Source: Rhodanobacter sp. T12-5
GTDB taxonomy: Bacteria; Pseudomonadota; Gammaproteobacteria; Xanthomonadales; Rhodanobacteraceae
Assembly: GCF_008329435.1 (NCBI RefSeq)
Contig: NZ_NPKN01000006.1
Coordinates: 225,562 to 289,561 of the forward strand
Length of the DNA stretch: 64,000 bases
Direction: 5' to 3'
Position 1 is the stretch's first letter. Each line of letters opens with the position of its first letter. The translations under genes and the position numbers were made by a program. Positions 44,073 to 52,456 of the stretch are shown piece after piece. The notes under the pieces were generated by a model. That model made no database searches. It worked only from the letters and a program-made list of their open reading frames with translations, and was not told the DNA's origin.

Positions 44073-44921
44073 TCACTCGGCAAAGCGTTCGGCCAGCAAC
44101 TCCAGCAGGCTGCGCAGCCGGTTCAGCCGCTTCAGGTCCTTGTGATAGCCCAGCCAGGTGTCGCGTGATGGCGGCGGATCGCCGAGGTCGACCCGCCTGA
44201 GCTCGGGAAAGGCGTCGCCGAGTACCGTGGGCAGCACGGCCACGCCGATGTTTTCGGCGCACATGCGCGCCTGCGCTTCGCGGTTGTTGCTGGTGAACGC
44301 GACGCTGGCCTGCGGCAGGTGCTTCTTCAGCCAGGTCACGTCGGGCATGCCGCCGTAGGCGGCGTTCATGGTGACCAGGCGGGTGCCGCGGCCGTCCTTG
44401 CGCGGACGCGGCAGGCCGCGGCGGGCATACAGCGCATATGGCATGCGCAGCAGGCGGCGCGAGATCACGTCCGGTTCGTCGAACGCCTTGATGCGGAACG
44501 CCAGGTCGGCCTCGCGGCGCGCCAGGCTGTAGAGGCGCGCGTCGGTGAGCAGTTCCACGGCGACCGAAGGATGCCGACGGGCGAACTCGGCCAGCACCGG
44601 CGTGAGTACGTAGCTGCCGAACCAGTCCGAGGCGGCCAGCCGCAGCTGGCCGCTGAGCGTGCTCTCGCGGCCTGCGAGCCGGCGCTCGAAGGCGAGCGCT
44701 TCTTCCTCCATCCGTTCGGCGCTGGCCATCACGGCCGCGCCTTCGTCGGTGAGCACGAAGCCATCGGCCGTGCGCTGGAACAAGGCCTGGCCAAGTGCGG
44801 CTTCCAGCGCGCGCAAACGCCGGCCCATCGTCGGCTGGGTCTGCCCGACCACGCGCGCGGCCGCGCCAAGCGAACCCTCGCGCGCGATGGCGAGAAAGAT
44901 GCGTACGTCGCTCCACTCCAC
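44073..44921 (-). CDS. LysR-family transcriptional regulator
   Basis: 282 residues if it starts at GTG 44921, which has GGGAG eight bases before it; ATG 44948 is possible but lacks a ribosome site and lies in the operator area. HTH at the N-terminus: DVRIFLAIAREGSLGAAARV, then QTQPTMGRRLRALEAALGQ. The effector domain includes LSGQLRLAASDWFGSYVLTP. Divergent from an alcohol dehydrogenase/quinone reductase gene, its likely target. Confidence 0.9.
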   Translation of the reverse strand: MEWSDVRIFLAIAREGSLGAAARVVGQTQPTMGRRLRALEAALGQALFQRTADGFVLTDEGAAVMASAERMEEEALAFERRLAGRESTLSGQLRLAASDWFGSYVLTPVLAEFARRHPSVAVELLTDARLYSLARREADLAFRIKAFDEPDVISRRLLRMPYALYARRGLPRPRKDGRGTRLVTMNAAYGGMPDVTWLKKHLPQASVAFTSNNREAQARMCAENIGVAVLPTVLGDAFPELRRVDLGDPPPSRDTWLGYHKDLKRLNRLRSLLELLAERFAE

Positions 44922-44955
44922 GGCCCTGCTCCCGTAATTCCGGTTCATGCATTTT

Positions 44956-44992
44956 TGCATGGAAAGAAAACGAAAACGTCGATTTCCATGCA
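44956..44992. promoter_or_regulatory. Inverted repeat, candidate LysR operator
   Basis: TGCATGGAAA at 44956-44965 and TTTCCATGCA at 44983-44992 are exact inverse copies, 17 bp apart. A further ATGCA at 44947-44951 pairs with the left arm. It lies midway between the divergent LysR and dehydrogenase genes, as LysR sites do. Confidence 0.6.
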
Positions 44993-45041
44993 CCGCTCCC
45001 GGGTCTACCGTGGACGCACCTTCCCTGCTGGACACCTCGTC

Positions 45042-46049
45042 ATGAACACCCTTCCCCTCACCATGAAAGCCGCCGTGCTGGAACAGGTCGGCGCGCCGCT
45101 TCGCCTCAGCGAACTCGCGCTGCCGGTGCCCGGCCCGGGCCAGGTGCTGGTGCGCGTGGCCGCGGCCGGCCTCAATCCGCTGGACACCAAGATCCGCGCC
45201 GGCAGCGCCGGCCACGCGCGCCACCCGCTGCCGGCGGTGCTGGGCATCGACCTGGCCGGCACCGTGGTGGCGCTGGGGCCCGACGTGGACGGTTTGCACA
45301 TTGGCGACGACGTGTACGGCATGACCGGCGGCGTCGGCGGCGTGCAGGGTTCACTGGCCGAATACGCAGCGGTGGACGCCGCCCTGCTGGCACTGAAGCC
45401 GAAGGCTCTGTCGATGCGCGAGGCCGCCGCGCTCCCGCTGGGCTTCATCACCGCGTACGAAGGGCTGGTCGATCGGGCGCAGGTGCACGCCGGGCAGCGC
45501 GTGCTGGTGCACGGCGGTGCCGGCGGCGTCGGCCATCTGGCCGTGCAGCTTGCCCGCGCGAATGGCGCCCAGGTGTTCGCCACCGGCAGCGCCAGGCAGA
45601 AGGCGATGATCGAAGGCTACGGCGCCACCGCGATCGACTACGGCGCCACGCCCGTGGCGGACTACGTGCAGGCGCACACCGGCGGCGAAGGCTTCGACGT
45701 CATCTACGACACCGTCGGCGGCGCCACGCTGGATGCTTCGTTCGAAGCGGTGAGGCCGTACCACGGCCACGTGGTCAGTGCGCTGGGCTGGGGCACCCAC
45801 GCGCTGGCACCGCTGTCGTTCCGCGCCGCGACCTACTCCGGCGTGTTCACCCTGCGTCCGCTGCTGACCGGGCAAGGCCGGGCGCATCATGGCGAGATCC
45901 TGCGCGAGGCAACCCGGCTGGCCGACCTCGGCCTGCTGCGCACCCACCTCGACCCGCACCGTTTTGCGCTGGCCGAGGCGGAGCAGGCTTACCAAGTGAT
46001 CGAGAACGCCACAGCCACCGGCAAGGTCGTGGTGGACGTGGCCGGCTGA
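45042..46049 (+). CDS. Zinc-free medium-chain dehydrogenase/quinone oxidoreductase
   Basis: 335 residues, ATG 45042. The GroES-like half has LRLSELALPVPGPGQVLVRV and LNPLDTKIRAGS, where zinc enzymes would have the catalytic Cys and His. The Rossmann half has VLVHGGAGGVGHLAVQLARA for NADPH. This marks the zeta-crystallin/quinone oxidoreductase branch, which reduces quinones or enones. Likely controlled by the adjacent LysR protein in response to such compounds. Confidence 0.9.
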   Translation: MNTLPLTMKAAVLEQVGAPLRLSELALPVPGPGQVLVRVAAAGLNPLDTKIRAGSAGHARHPLPAVLGIDLAGTVVALGPDVDGLHIGDDVYGMTGGVGGVQGSLAEYAAVDAALLALKPKALSMREAAALPLGFITAYEGLVDRAQVHAGQRVLVHGGAGGVGHLAVQLARANGAQVFATGSARQKAMIEGYGATAIDYGATPVADYVQAHTGGEGFDVIYDTVGGATLDASFEAVRPYHGHVVSALGWGTHALAPLSFRAATYSGVFTLRPLLTGQGRAHHGEILREATRLADLGLLRTHLDPHRFALAEAEQAYQVIENATATGKVVVDVAG

Positions 46050-46075
46050 AGGCACAAGGCCGGGAGCGTCGTCGA

Positions 46076-46366
46076 GCGTGGCGACTCGAACAATGATCGT
46101 ATCGAGCCGTCGCGTTGGACGATCAGCCGGCTGCCGCAGTGGCCGCAGAAATAGCGCCGCTTGCCCGGCGACGACTCGTACGACGACTCGTACGACTTGA
46201 TCACGTCGGTGCCGCGCAGCCAGCGGAAGTGCTAGTGCTTCACGCAGGCGGCGGTATGGAACGCCGAAGCGGGCCTTGCGGGATAGCGACACGAGCAATG
46301 TTCGATCGGCGAGTCGAGCTGGGCGATCTCGTACCCGACCAGGCCACACAGGCAGCTGCCGCGCAT
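46076..46366 (-). pseudogene. GFA-family (glutathione-dependent formaldehyde-activating type) gene with internal stop
   Basis: From ATG 46366 it reads MRGSCLCGLVGYEIAQLDSP IEHCSC, then CVKH and an in-frame TAG at 46234-46232. The same frame continues HFRWLRGTDVIKSYES and YFCGHCGSRLIVQRDGS, the family C-terminal zinc pair. One nonsense codon and loss of one cysteine of the middle CxCxxC cluster inactivate it. The codons for SYES are doubled (46180-46205), a small tandem duplication. Confidence 0.75.
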
Positions 46367-46403
46367 GACCTGGATTCCTTGAGAGGGCGTGGGGCGCGAG
46401 GAT

Positions 46404-46450
46404 CCCCTTGTCGATAATAACGACAAGGGGACGGAAGCTTCGAAGCTTCC
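46404..46450. repeat. Two adjacent perfect hairpins
   Basis: CCCCTTGTCG (46404-46413) pairs with CGACAAGGGG (46421-46430); right next to it GGAAGCTTCGAAGCTTCC (46433-46450) is a perfect palindrome. They separate the histidine kinase 3' end from the GFA remnant. The GGGGACGGAAG junction recurs, inverted, at 48676-48690. Confidence 0.6.
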
Positions 46451-46528
46451 ACCGAGAACGTCAGCCCGACCAAACGCGGCCATCGGGAATTGAATACCTT
46501 GGCATTCTTAATTGGCGGTCTTGCGCCG

Positions 46529-47674
46529 CTAGCCAGCAACTTCGCCTGCGGCAAAAAAGCCCCGAAAGGTCGTGCCTTCGCTGCGGGTGGAGTGAACCTC
46601 CATGCGACCGCCATGGGCGTTGACGATCTGGCTGACGATGAACAAGCCAAGACCGATACCTTCGGAAGCCTGCTCGCCGCGAGTCATGGGTTCGAAAATC
46701 TTGCCGAGGAGATGCTCGGGGATCGGCGAGCCGTGATTGTGTACGCGGATTTCGAAGCCATTCGCTTTTCCGATCGACGACACCGTGATCGGGAGCATCG
46801 GATCGCCATACGCGTTGGCGTTGCCAACCAGGTTCCCGATGAACTGCGTGACCCGGTCGGCGTCCGCGAGCTGATGTGCCGGACCTTCTTCGATGTGCAC
46901 GAGCTGGCGGTCCGGCATGGCAAGCCGCAGCTCCGCCAGCGCTCCCCGCGTGCAGGCATGCACATCCAGCGGCACAGGGTGAACTCGAATGCCGCCACCG
47001 ACGCGGGCTTGCTTGAAGTCCAGCAGGTCGTTGGCCAACCTTGAGGCGCGATTGGCCGCCGCTCTCATCTGGGCAAGCAGCCGCTGTTGCCGGGGCGTGA
47101 CGGCATCCATCTGCACCGAGTCGACGCCCAGCAAAACCGCCGCCAACGGATTGCGCAGATCGTGGCTGACGATGGCAACCATTTGCTCGGCAAAAAGCGC
47201 GCGGTCTTCGGCGACCTCCCGCGCCCGCGTGAGTTGATCGCGCAGGTCTTCGGCACGATCCCGGGCCAGAACGAGTTCGTGCTCGTACTTGGCGCGGTCC
47301 TCTGCGATGAAAACGGCGATCTGACGAACCTTGCCGTGCCCGCTCGAACGATCCACGATATTGACCAGGATGGGCAACGTCTGGCCGTCATGTTGCTTGA
47401 TGTCGAATTTGACTTCGGCCACCGATCCCTGCATTTCCAGCAGAGGGCCGATGTGCGTCTGGTAAAAGATCTTGCCGCCAACGCTGAGAAGCTCCTGGAA
47501 ACGTTGGCGCCCGACGAGCTCGCCGAGTTCGTAGCCAAACCACCTCAGGAACGTGGCGTTCGCTCCCAGAAAAAGACCATGGCCATCCGTCAGCACGAGG
47601 CCGCATGGAGCCTCGTCGTAGAAAGGGCTGCTCCCGATTTCCCCGAGCAGCCCAGGCAGTTCAGGCGCTGACAC
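46529..47674 (-). CDS. PAS histidine kinase coupled to the RsbQ-like hydrolase
   Basis: 381 residues from GTG 47674, which overlaps the end of the hydrolase gene by 14 bp. PAS domain ~15-135 (EAPCGLVLTDGHGLFLGANA, then YQTHIGPLLEMQGSVAEVKF), a coiled coil (~135-175), then HisKA with MVAIVSHDLRNPLAAVL and an ATPase domain with NLVGNANAYG and GIGLGLFIVSQIV. Soluble. The pairing of an RsbQ-type hydrolase with a PAS signalling protein parallels Bacillus RsbQ-RsbP, where the hydrolase is needed for PAS sensing; here the output is a kinase rather than a phosphatase. Confidence 0.88.
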   Translation of the reverse strand: MSAPELPGLLGEIGSSPFYDEAPCGLVLTDGHGLFLGANATFLRWFGYELGELVGRQRFQELLSVGGKIFYQTHIGPLLEMQGSVAEVKFDIKQHDGQTLPILVNIVDRSSGHGKVRQIAVFIAEDRAKYEHELVLARDRAEDLRDQLTRAREVAEDRALFAEQMVAIVSHDLRNPLAAVLLGVDSVQMDAVTPRQQRLLAQMRAAANRASRLANDLLDFKQARVGGGIRVHPVPLDVHACTRGALAELRLAMPDRQLVHIEEGPAHQLADADRVTQFIGNLVGNANAYGDPMLPITVSSIGKANGFEIRVHNHGSPIPEHLLGKIFEPMTRGEQASEGIGLGLFIVSQIVNAHGGRMEVHSTRSEGTTFRGFFAAGEVAG

Positions 47675-48479
47675 GGCGCGGGTCCAGCGACACGAGAAAG
47701 TCCTCCATGGCCAGGACGCTCGCCTCGGGCGCACTGAGATGCGGGCAGTGACCGATGTTGTCGATGACGCGCAGGGTCGAGCCGGGTATGGCCTTGTGCA
47801 GGAACTTGCCCACCGTCACCGGGGCGATCAGGTCGTCACTGCACTGAAGAATCAGGGTGGGGACAGTTACCTTGGCCACGTCGGCGCGATGGTCGGACAG
47901 AAACGTCACGCGCGCGAATTGCTTGGCCACCTCGGGATCGGCCTGGCAAAAGCTGTTGGTCAGTTCTTCGCCCAGCTCAGGCCGATCCGGTGCACCCATG
48001 ATGGCCGGCGCCATCGTGCTGGACCAGCCGAGGTAGTTGCTGCTCAGTGTGTCGAGCAGGGACAGGATGTCTTCACGGGAAAAACCGCCTTCGTAGTCGC
48101 CGTCGTTGATGTAGCAAGGCGACGGCCCGATCATTATGTGCGCAGCAAAAAGCTCCGGCGCCCGGCTCTCCGCAAGCACGCCGATCATGGCGCTGACCGA
48201 GTGGCCGACGAAGATGACGGGGCCCTCGGTCGTTGCCTGGATGATCTCGATCAGGTCCTCCGCATAGCCATGAAGCGAGTCATATTTCTTGCGGTCATAG
48301 GCGGCGGGGTCGGACTTTCCCGATCCGGTCAGATCGAACAGAACCACCCGGAATCGGGCGGCAAACATCGGAGCGACGAGCCGCCACATATTCTGGTCGC
48401 AGCCAAAACCATGCGCAAAGACCAGCGTTGCGGCACCGTCTCCGAGCACCTGGACATTGTTGCGTTGCAGAGCGTGCAT
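47661..48479 (-). CDS. RsbQ-like alpha/beta hydrolase
   Basis: 272 residues, ATG 48479. It opens MHALQRNNVQVLGDGAATLV FAHGFGCDQNMW, close to RsbQ and the plant KAI2/D14 receptors. Triad: Ser in VGHSVSAMIG, Asp in LQCSDDLIAP, His in IGHCPHLSAP. It probably hydrolyses or binds a small hydrophobic ligand and passes it to the PAS kinase translated next. Confidence 0.9.
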   Translation of the reverse strand: MHALQRNNVQVLGDGAATLVFAHGFGCDQNMWRLVAPMFAARFRVVLFDLTGSGKSDPAAYDRKKYDSLHGYAEDLIEIIQATTEGPVIFVGHSVSAMIGVLAESRAPELFAAHIMIGPSPCYINDGDYEGGFSREDILSLLDTLSSNYLGWSSTMAPAIMGAPDRPELGEELTNSFCQADPEVAKQFARVTFLSDHRADVAKVTVPTLILQCSDDLIAPVTVGKFLHKAIPGSTLRVIDNIGHCPHLSAPEASVLAMEDFLVSLDPRRVSA

Positions 48480-49012
48480 TGGAGCTACCTGAAGGACTGA
48501 TCTGTACTTATAGCAGCCCTCATTGCGACCGAGCGTCAAAGCGACTTTCACCATGACTGCCATGGCCGTTCCATGAACGGGGCCGCATGATCACCCTGCC
48601 AGTCACCGCGGCCAGGCTCCCACTCCGTGCGCGGGAATTTGCGCATTGGGAACGAGGCAATTATCCGAATTTAATTACTTCCGTCCCCTTATTTCACAAG
48701 CCCTCGTTGCGGGCAGGACGGGCGATCGTCGCAGGCCGGATGCCGACCTTCGTTTCGGCATTGCTTTTGTTGATCTCGGTCAACAGCCACCCGTGCCGAT
48801 GAACCGAATATCCGGGTGTTGCCAGCGCGACCCGGCATCGACAGGCACGGCCGACGGTTCCGGTTGAGCCAGGACGACGGGCGTGGCGACGATCCCGGGT
48901 ACATCCACCCGGGTCGTCTGGCCCGCGCCGCGTTCCCGCATCACCAGGTTTTCCTGGATACGCCACAGACGTTGATGATTTCGATTGCCACCCAACTGCG
49001 GAGGGTCAGCGC
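48480..49012. other. Spacer with REP-type debris
   Basis: No gene recognised. It contains AATTTAATTACTTCCGTCCC at 48669-48688, an inverse relative of GGGGACGGAAG at 46427. The 3' end carries the promoter of the cytochrome c peroxidase gene (GGAGGG ribosome site). Confidence 0.45.
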
Positions 49013-50053
49013 ATGTCGTCGATCAAGCTGGTTTCGCTGATGGTTCTCGCCTCCCTGGCAACAGGCCAGGCATGGTCGCAAACCGCATTGATGAAGCAGG
49101 CCCAGGGCCTGTTCAAACCGATACCCGCCAACGCACCGCCATTGCCGGGCAATGCGGCGACCCCGGCCAAGGTGGAGCTCGGCAAGATGCTTTACTTCGA
49201 GCCTCGGCTGTCCGAAAGCCACGCCATCAGCTGCAATTCATGCCACATGGTCGGCATGGGCGGGGTCGACCTGCAGGAGACTTCGCTGGGTCATCGCTGG
49301 CAGCATGGCGGTCGCAATGCGCCGACCGTCTACAACGCGGTATTCGACGTCGCCCAATTCTGGGATGGGCGTGCCAAGGACCTTGAACAGCAGGCCGGCG
49401 GTCCGCTGGTCAACCCGGTCGAGATGGACACCACCGAGGCACATGTAGTCGAACAGCTCAAGGGAATTCCGGGCTACGCCGCCGTGTTCGCCAAGGCCTA
49501 TCCGGCCGTGTCCGATCCGATCACGTTCGACAACGTGCGCAAGGCCATCGCCTTGTTCGAGGCCACCCTGATCACACCGAACGCGCCGTTCGATCGCTAC
49601 CTCAAAGGCAACGAGAAAGCGCTCGACGCGAACCAGAAGGAAGGCCTGGCGCTATTCATCAACAAGGGCTGCGCGGCATGCCACAACGGCATCAACGTGG
49701 GCGGGGGCATGTACGCCCCGTTCGGCGTGGTAGAACGGCCCGGTGCCGACATTCTCCCGCCGGGGGACAAGGGGCGCTTCGCGGTGACCAAGACGGCCAG
49801 CGACGAATACGTGTTCCGGGTGCCCTCACTGCGCAACATCGCGCTGACCGCGCCCTATTTCCATACGGGCAAGGTGTGGGATCTTCGCCAAGCCGTAGCG
49901 ATCATGGGCAGCAGCCAGCTCGGCGCGAAGCTGAGCGACGAGGAGGTCGGCAAGATCGAGGTTTTCCTCGGGACCCTGACCGGCGATCAGCCGAAGGTCA
50001 CGCTGCCGACCCTGCCACCCAGCGTGGCAACCACCCCTCGGCCCAAGCCGTAA
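49013..50053 (+). CDS. Dihaem cytochrome c peroxidase
   Basis: 346 residues, ATG 49013 after GGAGGGTCAGC. Signal peptide ends near GQAWSQT. Haem motifs CNSCHM (~75) and CAACHN (~220) with LGKMLYFEPRLSESHAISCN and the family FRVPSLRNIALTAPYFHTGK. It reduces hydrogen peroxide to water in the periplasm using electrons from cytochrome c. Monocistronic. Confidence 0.93.
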   Translation: MSSIKLVSLMVLASLATGQAWSQTALMKQAQGLFKPIPANAPPLPGNAATPAKVELGKMLYFEPRLSESHAISCNSCHMVGMGGVDLQETSLGHRWQHGGRNAPTVYNAVFDVAQFWDGRAKDLEQQAGGPLVNPVEMDTTEAHVVEQLKGIPGYAAVFAKAYPAVSDPITFDNVRKAIALFEATLITPNAPFDRYLKGNEKALDANQKEGLALFINKGCAACHNGINVGGGMYAPFGVVERPGADILPPGDKGRFAVTKTASDEYVFRVPSLRNIALTAPYFHTGKVWDLRQAVAIMGSSQLGAKLSDEEVGKIEVFLGTLTGDQPKVTLPTLPPSVATTPRPKP

Positions 50054-50149
50054 CCTGTACGAAGAGGATGCTCGCATGGTCGTGAAATCCAGAGGCGTCT
50101 GCCGGCAGTCGTGCCGGGCATGGGCAGGAACGAAGGCGGCGACATGAGT

Positions 50150-50419
50150 CTAGTTTGACCCCGGTTTAGCCGGACTCCCCCAAGCCTCCACCGCGCCCTG
50201 CGCGAGTTCCCTGATCTTGAGCACGCGCAACTGCTCAGACCTCTTGAGTCCCTCGCGCGCCTCCTTGATCACCTCGTGGGCAAGATTCTGGCTGGTGTGA
50301 TGACGCTTTGCATCGATGGCGGCATCGAGCCGTTGCTGCGCTGCCTTGATCGCTTTATCGACGCGGTAGAGGGGTGCGTGAGGATTCGTGGTGAGCGGTG
50401 GCTCGTAGCTTTTCGTCAT
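50150..50419 (-). CDS. Small uncharacterised protein, intact paralogue of 36722-36978
   Basis: 89 residues, mostly helical and basic: MTKSYEPPLTTNPHAPLYRV, DKAIKAAQQRLDAAIDAKRH, then LAHEVIKEAREGLKRSEQLR. No family recognised. The stop lies inside TTTGACCCCGGTTTAGCC, a spacer tag that resembles GGGGTC motifs near the RAYT remnant. The other copy in this window has a one-base deletion. Confidence 0.65.
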   Translation of the reverse strand: MTKSYEPPLTTNPHAPLYRVDKAIKAAQQRLDAAIDAKRHHTSQNLAHEVIKEAREGLKRSEQLRVLKIRELAQGAVEAWGSPAKPGSN

Positions 50420-51026
50420 GGTGTCTATTCGTGATCAGACCGGCACGATAGCCGGGTTCGCCCCGCTCCGCACATGCGCGGATGTTGCCCAGTGGCGCGA
50501 TACGCACGTCGGCGTCACGGTGCTGCAGAGCCGCATGGTTGACGGCGACCACTGCCGATCCGGCCTTGGCCACTTCACGACACATGACGGCAGCCGCTGC
50601 TATCCGTGAAAAAGCACGGCAGCCAGCAGCCGGACCCGCGCTGGGAGAGCTGCACCACGAGCGACTACCGGGACAACTTCGGCAGCTGCTATCACGGTGA
50701 ACTGGGTGCGAGCAACGGCGCGATAGTGCACTTGGCGAAGGGCACGACCTGTCCGGGCGGGCGCAATCAGGTGCGCTGGTTCGCGCATCCCGAGGGTTCG
50801 CCGGACAGCTTGGGCTGGTGGCACTAAGTGCATCGCGAAAGAAAGCGCAAAAGGACAAGGGCCCCAGCACCATTGGGCGACGTGGCAGATGGGCGAAAAT
50901 TGCCCCGACACTTCCAAGGGGCCAGCAAAAGGGACGGAGGAAGTCAGCTCGGCTTGACTTCCTCCGTCCCGGTGTCTGGGCGCCTCTTCCCAAGCGGGCT
51001 CGGGCGAAATGGCGATACCTTTTCCC
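50420..51026. other. Spacer with a long perfect hairpin
   Basis: GGGACGGAGGAAGTCA at 50931-50946 and TGACTTCCTCCGTCCC at 50955-50970 are exact inverse copies around GCTCGGCT. They are flanked by AAAATTGCCCCGACACTT (50897-50914) and GGTGTCTGGG (50971-50980), a further REP-like pair. No convincing gene in the rest. Confidence 0.55.
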
Positions 51027-51764
51027 CTACACCTCGTTCGCTGCAGCGGCTTCCTCGCGGTGCGAGAGCTGCCTGATATCGATCTTTTCGAATTCGCAAA
51101 GTTCGATCATTGCCAATTCCATCAGCGCGCGTGCGTGCCCGGTGGCGCGGGCGAGCATGGCATGCACCTTGGCGTCATCGGCATTGCGGTTCTTGCATTC
51201 GTGCGAATAGTTTTCGAATGCGTTCAAAGCCAGCACAAGGTCCGCAACCTGGTTGGGACATTCGCAGTCGACGTTGGGAATGATCTCCTGCAAATGCGCC
51301 AGCTGCACATCGTCGAAACGGCGCTGCGGGGCCGGCTCTGTCGGCAGCGCGCGCTCAGCGGCGGCGTGTGCCGGGGCCGGTGCCTTTTCCGGTTGTTCCA
51401 GCAGGCTGCGGACGATGAGGTGAATCAGATTCGCGCGCAGCGCGCGCACGCTGATGGGCGCCCGCAGCACATGCCGCCTGTCGCCCCGCAACGCCTCTAC
51501 GAGATCCCACTTGGCGAATGCGTACACGATCATCGTCAAATCGGGCTTGACGGCCTCCTCCAGCACCTTCACCACAGCCTGCGGATCACTGCCAAGCAAA
51601 GGCAGGTCCAGCACCAGAACGCGAGGCCGCAGGTCGCGCAGTCCCTCTCGAAAGACGTCCAGATCCGATGCCTTGAGCACCACCTCGAGGTGCTTGCTCT
51701 CCTCGGGAGGGTCTTGTTCCATGTAGACGGGCAATGTTTGATGAAGAATCGCGAGCTTGACCAC
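51027..51764 (-). CDS. Receiver-like plus MerR-associated C-terminal domain, no HTH
   Basis: 245 residues from GTG 51764, with AAGGAA six bases before. The first ~130 residues look like a degenerate receiver or cobalamin-type Rossmann domain (PRVLVLDLPLLGSDPQAVVK, LRAPISVRALRANLI) without the acidic pair and with AP for KP. The last ~100 residues (DDVQLAHLQEIIPNVDCECP, then LVLALNAFENYSHECKNRN, HARALMELAMIELCE) match the helical tail found after such domains in some MerR regulators. The MerR DNA-binding domain is missing. It may be a regulator that lost DNA binding or a partner protein. Confidence 0.65.
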   Translation of the reverse strand: MVKLAILHQTLPVYMEQDPPEESKHLEVVLKASDLDVFREGLRDLRPRVLVLDLPLLGSDPQAVVKVLEEAVKPDLTMIVYAFAKWDLVEALRGDRRHVLRAPISVRALRANLIHLIVRSLLEQPEKAPAPAHAAAERALPTEPAPQRRFDDVQLAHLQEIIPNVDCECPNQVADLVLALNAFENYSHECKNRNADDAKVHAMLARATGHARALMELAMIELCEFEKIDIRQLSHREEAAAANEV

Positions 51765-52456
51765 AAAAGTTCCTTGAATGAGAGGCACGAATCGGGGCGC
51801 CCGTGCCTGTGACGTATCGGCGCATCGATGCGTTCGAGAGCGTGTGCTGAAAACCCTGCGCCGATCACGCTGCGCGGTTGCTGATCGAACGCTGGCTCTG
51901 GTCGTAACGATGCGCGGTGTTTTGCGTCTACGCAGATCAGAGGCATCCGGATGCAGCGCGACAGCGCCGAATGGCGTTCGACGCGCTTGTAGGTGAGCAA
52001 GCGCGCCACGCGCGCATCGCAGATGACTGCGACGCCTGCCACTTCTGCGAAGGATGGCTATTTCATGATGGCGGCGATGACGACCCTCGATACCGAGCCT
52101 CTCCCGCATGGGTGCAGGATCGAGTTGCGTCACGCCTGTCACCCGCGCTTGCGCCGTCGTGCCGGATGGCGATCTGGCCGCAAGCGGATGCGCGCGGAAC
52201 AGCCGGTGCGTTCATTTGCGATCGCATCGAAACGGGACAGAACCCCAGTGGGTGGGTTGGCCTGGAGAAGTGCACGCTGGCCCTGAGTTTCGGACCCTGG
52301 ATCTTGTTTCTGCCGCACGAGGGGACAGGGCTTGATCAGCCACGTTTCGCCTTTTGATTCGCTACCCCCGTTGTTTCGGCCGAGAGTAAACTGGCGGCAC
52401 AGGTTCAGGGCATCCATGTCGGGTCGAGGCGGCTTGCAACCCCGTGCCACACAGCC
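51765..52456. other. Spacer without a recognisable gene
   Basis: About 690 bp. Frames on both strands have arginine-rich composition typical of shadows. It should carry the promoters of the divergent neighbours. Confidence 0.4.

Noticed and set aside
50606..50827. Small plus frame with several cysteines as a secreted peptide
   Set aside because: No ribosome site or leader, and it lies in a spacer full of REP debris.
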